The notes under the pieces are model-generated. The model searched no databases and had not been told where the DNA came from. It worked only from the letters and a program-made list of their open reading frames with translations. Positions 62,470 to 64,000 of a stretch of 64,000 bases of DNA are shown piece by piece. The stretch covers positions 62,001 to 126,000 of the forward strand of contig NZ_JABUXV010000002.1 in NCBI RefSeq assembly GCF_014897705.1. Direction: 5' to 3'. The DNA is from Brachybacterium sp. FME24 (GTDB lineage Bacteria > Actinomycetota > Actinomycetes > Actinomycetales > Dermabacteraceae). Positions within the stretch are counted from its first letter, which is position 1, and each line of letters begins with the position of its first letter. The position numbers and the translations under genes were made by a program.

Positions 62470-63815
62470 CGGGCGACCGTCGCCACGTCGGGGCGGGCGA
62501 GGTCCAGGCCCAGGAACTCCGTGACGTCGACGGGCAGCCCGGTGGCGAGCGACTCGTTGCCGCAGATGCCCACGGAGATCGCACGCAGACCGTCGCGATG
62601 GTCGGAGGGCCGTCCCAGCTCGTCCTGCGTGGGCCCCACGAACACGTCGCGCAGCAGCAGGGCGTCCCCGCCGCCGTGGCCGCCCACACCCTCGGGGATC
62701 TCCACCTGCCGGGCAGGCTCGAAGTGCTTCTGCACCACGAGGCGCTCCCCGCGCTCGCGCACCCCGGCATCGGCCGTCGAGACGGCGACGGCGCTGGGGT
62801 CGAGATGGGCCTGACCGTCCTCGTCCTTCGCGATCACCTCGGCCCGTTCGATCACCTCCAGCTCGGCGCGGCCCTGCGTGCCGTTGACCGACACCCGGTA
62901 CCCCTCCCACGGGCTGTGCGCGTTCAGGGCATAGGTGAGGATCGGCCCGCCGGCGTAGTCGACGATCGCGGTGAGGTTGTCCTCGGCGGTGATGCCGGCG
63001 TCGAACACGGAACGGTCGCGCTGATAGCCGTCGTGCTGCTCGGCCTCCAGGTAGAGGGCCTCGAGCCGATCATCGGAGCGCAGGTCCAGCTCGAAAGGAT
63101 CGTGGGCACCGTCGTGGGTGCCCCGCTCGGGCAGCGGTGCCTGACCGCGGGCGTTCGCGTTCTCCTGCCCGTAGAAGCGCAGGCCGCCGCGCGCATAGAC
63201 CCGCGCCGGGGTATCGGCGATCCACCAGTTCACCAGGTCGAAGTGGTGGGCGGCCTTGTGGATGAACAGACCGCCGCTGTTGGTCTTGTCCCGGTGCCAG
63301 CGGCGGAAGTAGTCCGCGCCGTGCTGGGTGTCCAGAACCCACTCGAAGTTCACGGAGACCACGTCGCCGATCTCTCCGGAGGCGATGACCTGCTTCAGAG
63401 CACTGTTGCGGGGGCTGTAGCGATAGTTGAACGTGACCACCACGCTGCGCCCGGTGCGATCGATCGCGTCCTGGATGGCGCGGGCCGACGGGGCGTCGAT
63501 GGTCAGCGGCTTCTCGACGATCACGTCGGCCCCGGCCTCGAGCGAGCGCACCACGTGCTCGGCGTGCAGGCGGTCCACGCTGGTGACGATCACACGGTCC
63601 ACCTGCTGCTCGCGGATGACGGCCTCGAGCTGCTCGGGCCCGGCCAGGACCACGTCGGCGAAGGCCGGCACGCGATCACGATGGAACTCGCGTCGGGTCG
63701 GATTCACATCGAGCAGGGCGACCAGTTCCGCGTCAGCGGCGTGAGGGCCGGCGATCGCATCGAGGTACATCTGGGCGCGGTGGCCGGAACCGATCAGGGC
63801 ATAGCGGGTGGGCAT
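62466..63815 (-). CDS. Gfo/Idh/MocA-family oxidoreductase
   Basis: 449 residues. The Rossmann opening is RYALIGSGHRAQMYLDAIAG, the signature ADVIVEKPLTIDAPSARAIQ, then VVTFNYRYSPRNSALKQVIA and the substrate-side motif SGGLFIHKAAHHFDLVNWWI with likely catalytic Lys/His. At 449 residues it is longer than most members (330-390), with an extended C-terminus (GGDALLLRDVFVGPTQDELG). AGGAG precedes the ATG at 63815, 43 bases after the permease stop. With the other oxidoreductase and GH106 it forms a leftward sugar-processing operon. Confidence 0.9.
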   Translation of the reverse strand: MPTRYALIGSGHRAQMYLDAIAGPHAADAELVALLDVNPTRREFHRDRVPAFADVVLAGPEQLEAVIREQQVDRVIVTSVDRLHAEHVVRSLEAGADVIVEKPLTIDAPSARAIQDAIDRTGRSVVVTFNYRYSPRNSALKQVIASGEIGDVVSVNFEWVLDTQHGADYFRRWHRDKTNSGGLFIHKAAHHFDLVNWWIADTPARVYARGGLRFYGQENANARGQAPLPERGTHDGAHDPFELDLRSDDRLEALYLEAEQHDGYQRDRSVFDAGITAEDNLTAIVDYAGGPILTYALNAHSPWEGYRVSVNGTQGRAELEVIERAEVIAKDEDGQAHLDPSAVAVSTADAGVRERGERLVVQKHFEPARQVEIPEGVGGHGGGDALLLRDVFVGPTQDELGRPSDHRDGLRAISVGICGNESLATGLPVDVTEFLGLDLARPDVATVAR

Positions 63816-63858
63816 GTCACTCCTGGACTGCTGAGGCGGGCGGTGGGACGGGTGGGGA

Positions 63859-64000
63859 CTACTTGATGCCGGTGGTGGCGAAGCCCTTGACGAGGAACCG
63901 CTGTCCGAACAGGAACACCAGGAACAGCGGGATCAGGGAGACGACCGACATGGCGAACATGGCTCCCCAGTCGGAGGAGCCCTGGGTGTCCAGGAACGAC
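63859..64000 (-). CDS. Carbohydrate ABC transporter permease, MalG type (C-terminal part only)
   Basis: The last 46 codons of a permease before a TAG stop at 63859-63861. The protein end reads [20 protein letters not shown], then [16 protein letters not shown]. The final helix and KGFATTGIK tail are typical of CUT1 MalG-type subunits. The gene starts beyond the window. It implies a further importer heading the oxidoreductase-GH106 operon. Confidence 0.88.
   Translation of the reverse strand, partial: SFLDTQGSSDWGAMFAMSVVSLIPLFLVFLFGQRFLVKGFATTGIK

Overview
The window is high-GC, densely packed DNA with short intergenic gaps, many ATGA/GTGA gene overlaps, GTG and TTG starts, and long stem terminators without U-tracts. 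This is typical of an Actinomycetota chromosome. A Brachybacterium/Dermabacteraceae-like host is a guess from gene style only. No tRNA, rRNA, transposase, integrase or CRISPR array was seen. Almost the whole window is a plant-cell-wall sugar utilisation region for arabinose- and rhamnose-containing polysaccharides.

Region 1 (1-11.6 kb), arabino-oligosaccharide uptake: a truncated GH51 arabinofuranosidase, a divergent LacI-type regulator, and two complete CUT1-type ABC importers (binding protein plus two permeases each, no ATPase). GH51 and both importers carry the same operator-like CAACGWTG sequence in their upstream regions. Housekeeping thyA and folA sit directly behind the lacI gene and overlap it.

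Region 2 (11.6-23.4 kb), arabinose: a ChvE/MmsAB-type monosaccharide ABC importer, a divergent LacI-type AraR-like regulator, an araB-like kinase gene, araD, a BCCT-family osmolyte transporter gene, and araA. Three copies of a TGTGAACGTTCACA-like palindrome lie in front of the importer, araB and araA.

Region 3 (23.4-30.5 kb): an intergenic repeat block, an alditol-oxidase-like flavoprotein, a GH27 glycosidase, a third CUT1 importer and a DUF624 membrane protein.

Region 4 (30.5-47.2 kb), rhamnose: a leftward operon (rhaM, BNR_4 beta-propeller enzyme, esterase, TIM-barrel isomerase) diverges from rhaI, a fused aldolase/dehydrogenase (rhaEW type) and rhaB. Then come a LacI regulator, two paralogous orphan binding proteins, an MFS transporter and a GH78 rhamnosidase. 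A TTGAGTCGTTTCAA-like palindrome marks the rhamnose promoters.

Region 5 (47.2-57.8 kb): a methyltransferase diverging from a large SARP/AfsR-like regulator, then an Opp/Dpp-type importer operon. That operon contains a small, translationally coupled two-helix membrane protein gene.

Region 6 (57.8-64 kb): a GH106 rhamnosidase, two Gfo/Idh/MocA oxidoreductases and the end of another CUT1 permease. A repeated element (hairpin, G-tract, about 38-bp tandem units) lies downstream of GH106 and of the first oxidoreductase. It is the least explained structure in the window.

The genes fit one scheme. Secreted or intracellular glycosidases (GH51, GH27, GH78, GH106, BNR_4) release arabinose and rhamnose. 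Several importers bring in oligomers and monomers. AraBAD and RhaM/I/B/EW feed pentose phosphate and dihydroxyacetone phosphate/lactate. Three LacI-family repressors, each with a plausible operator set, control the modules.
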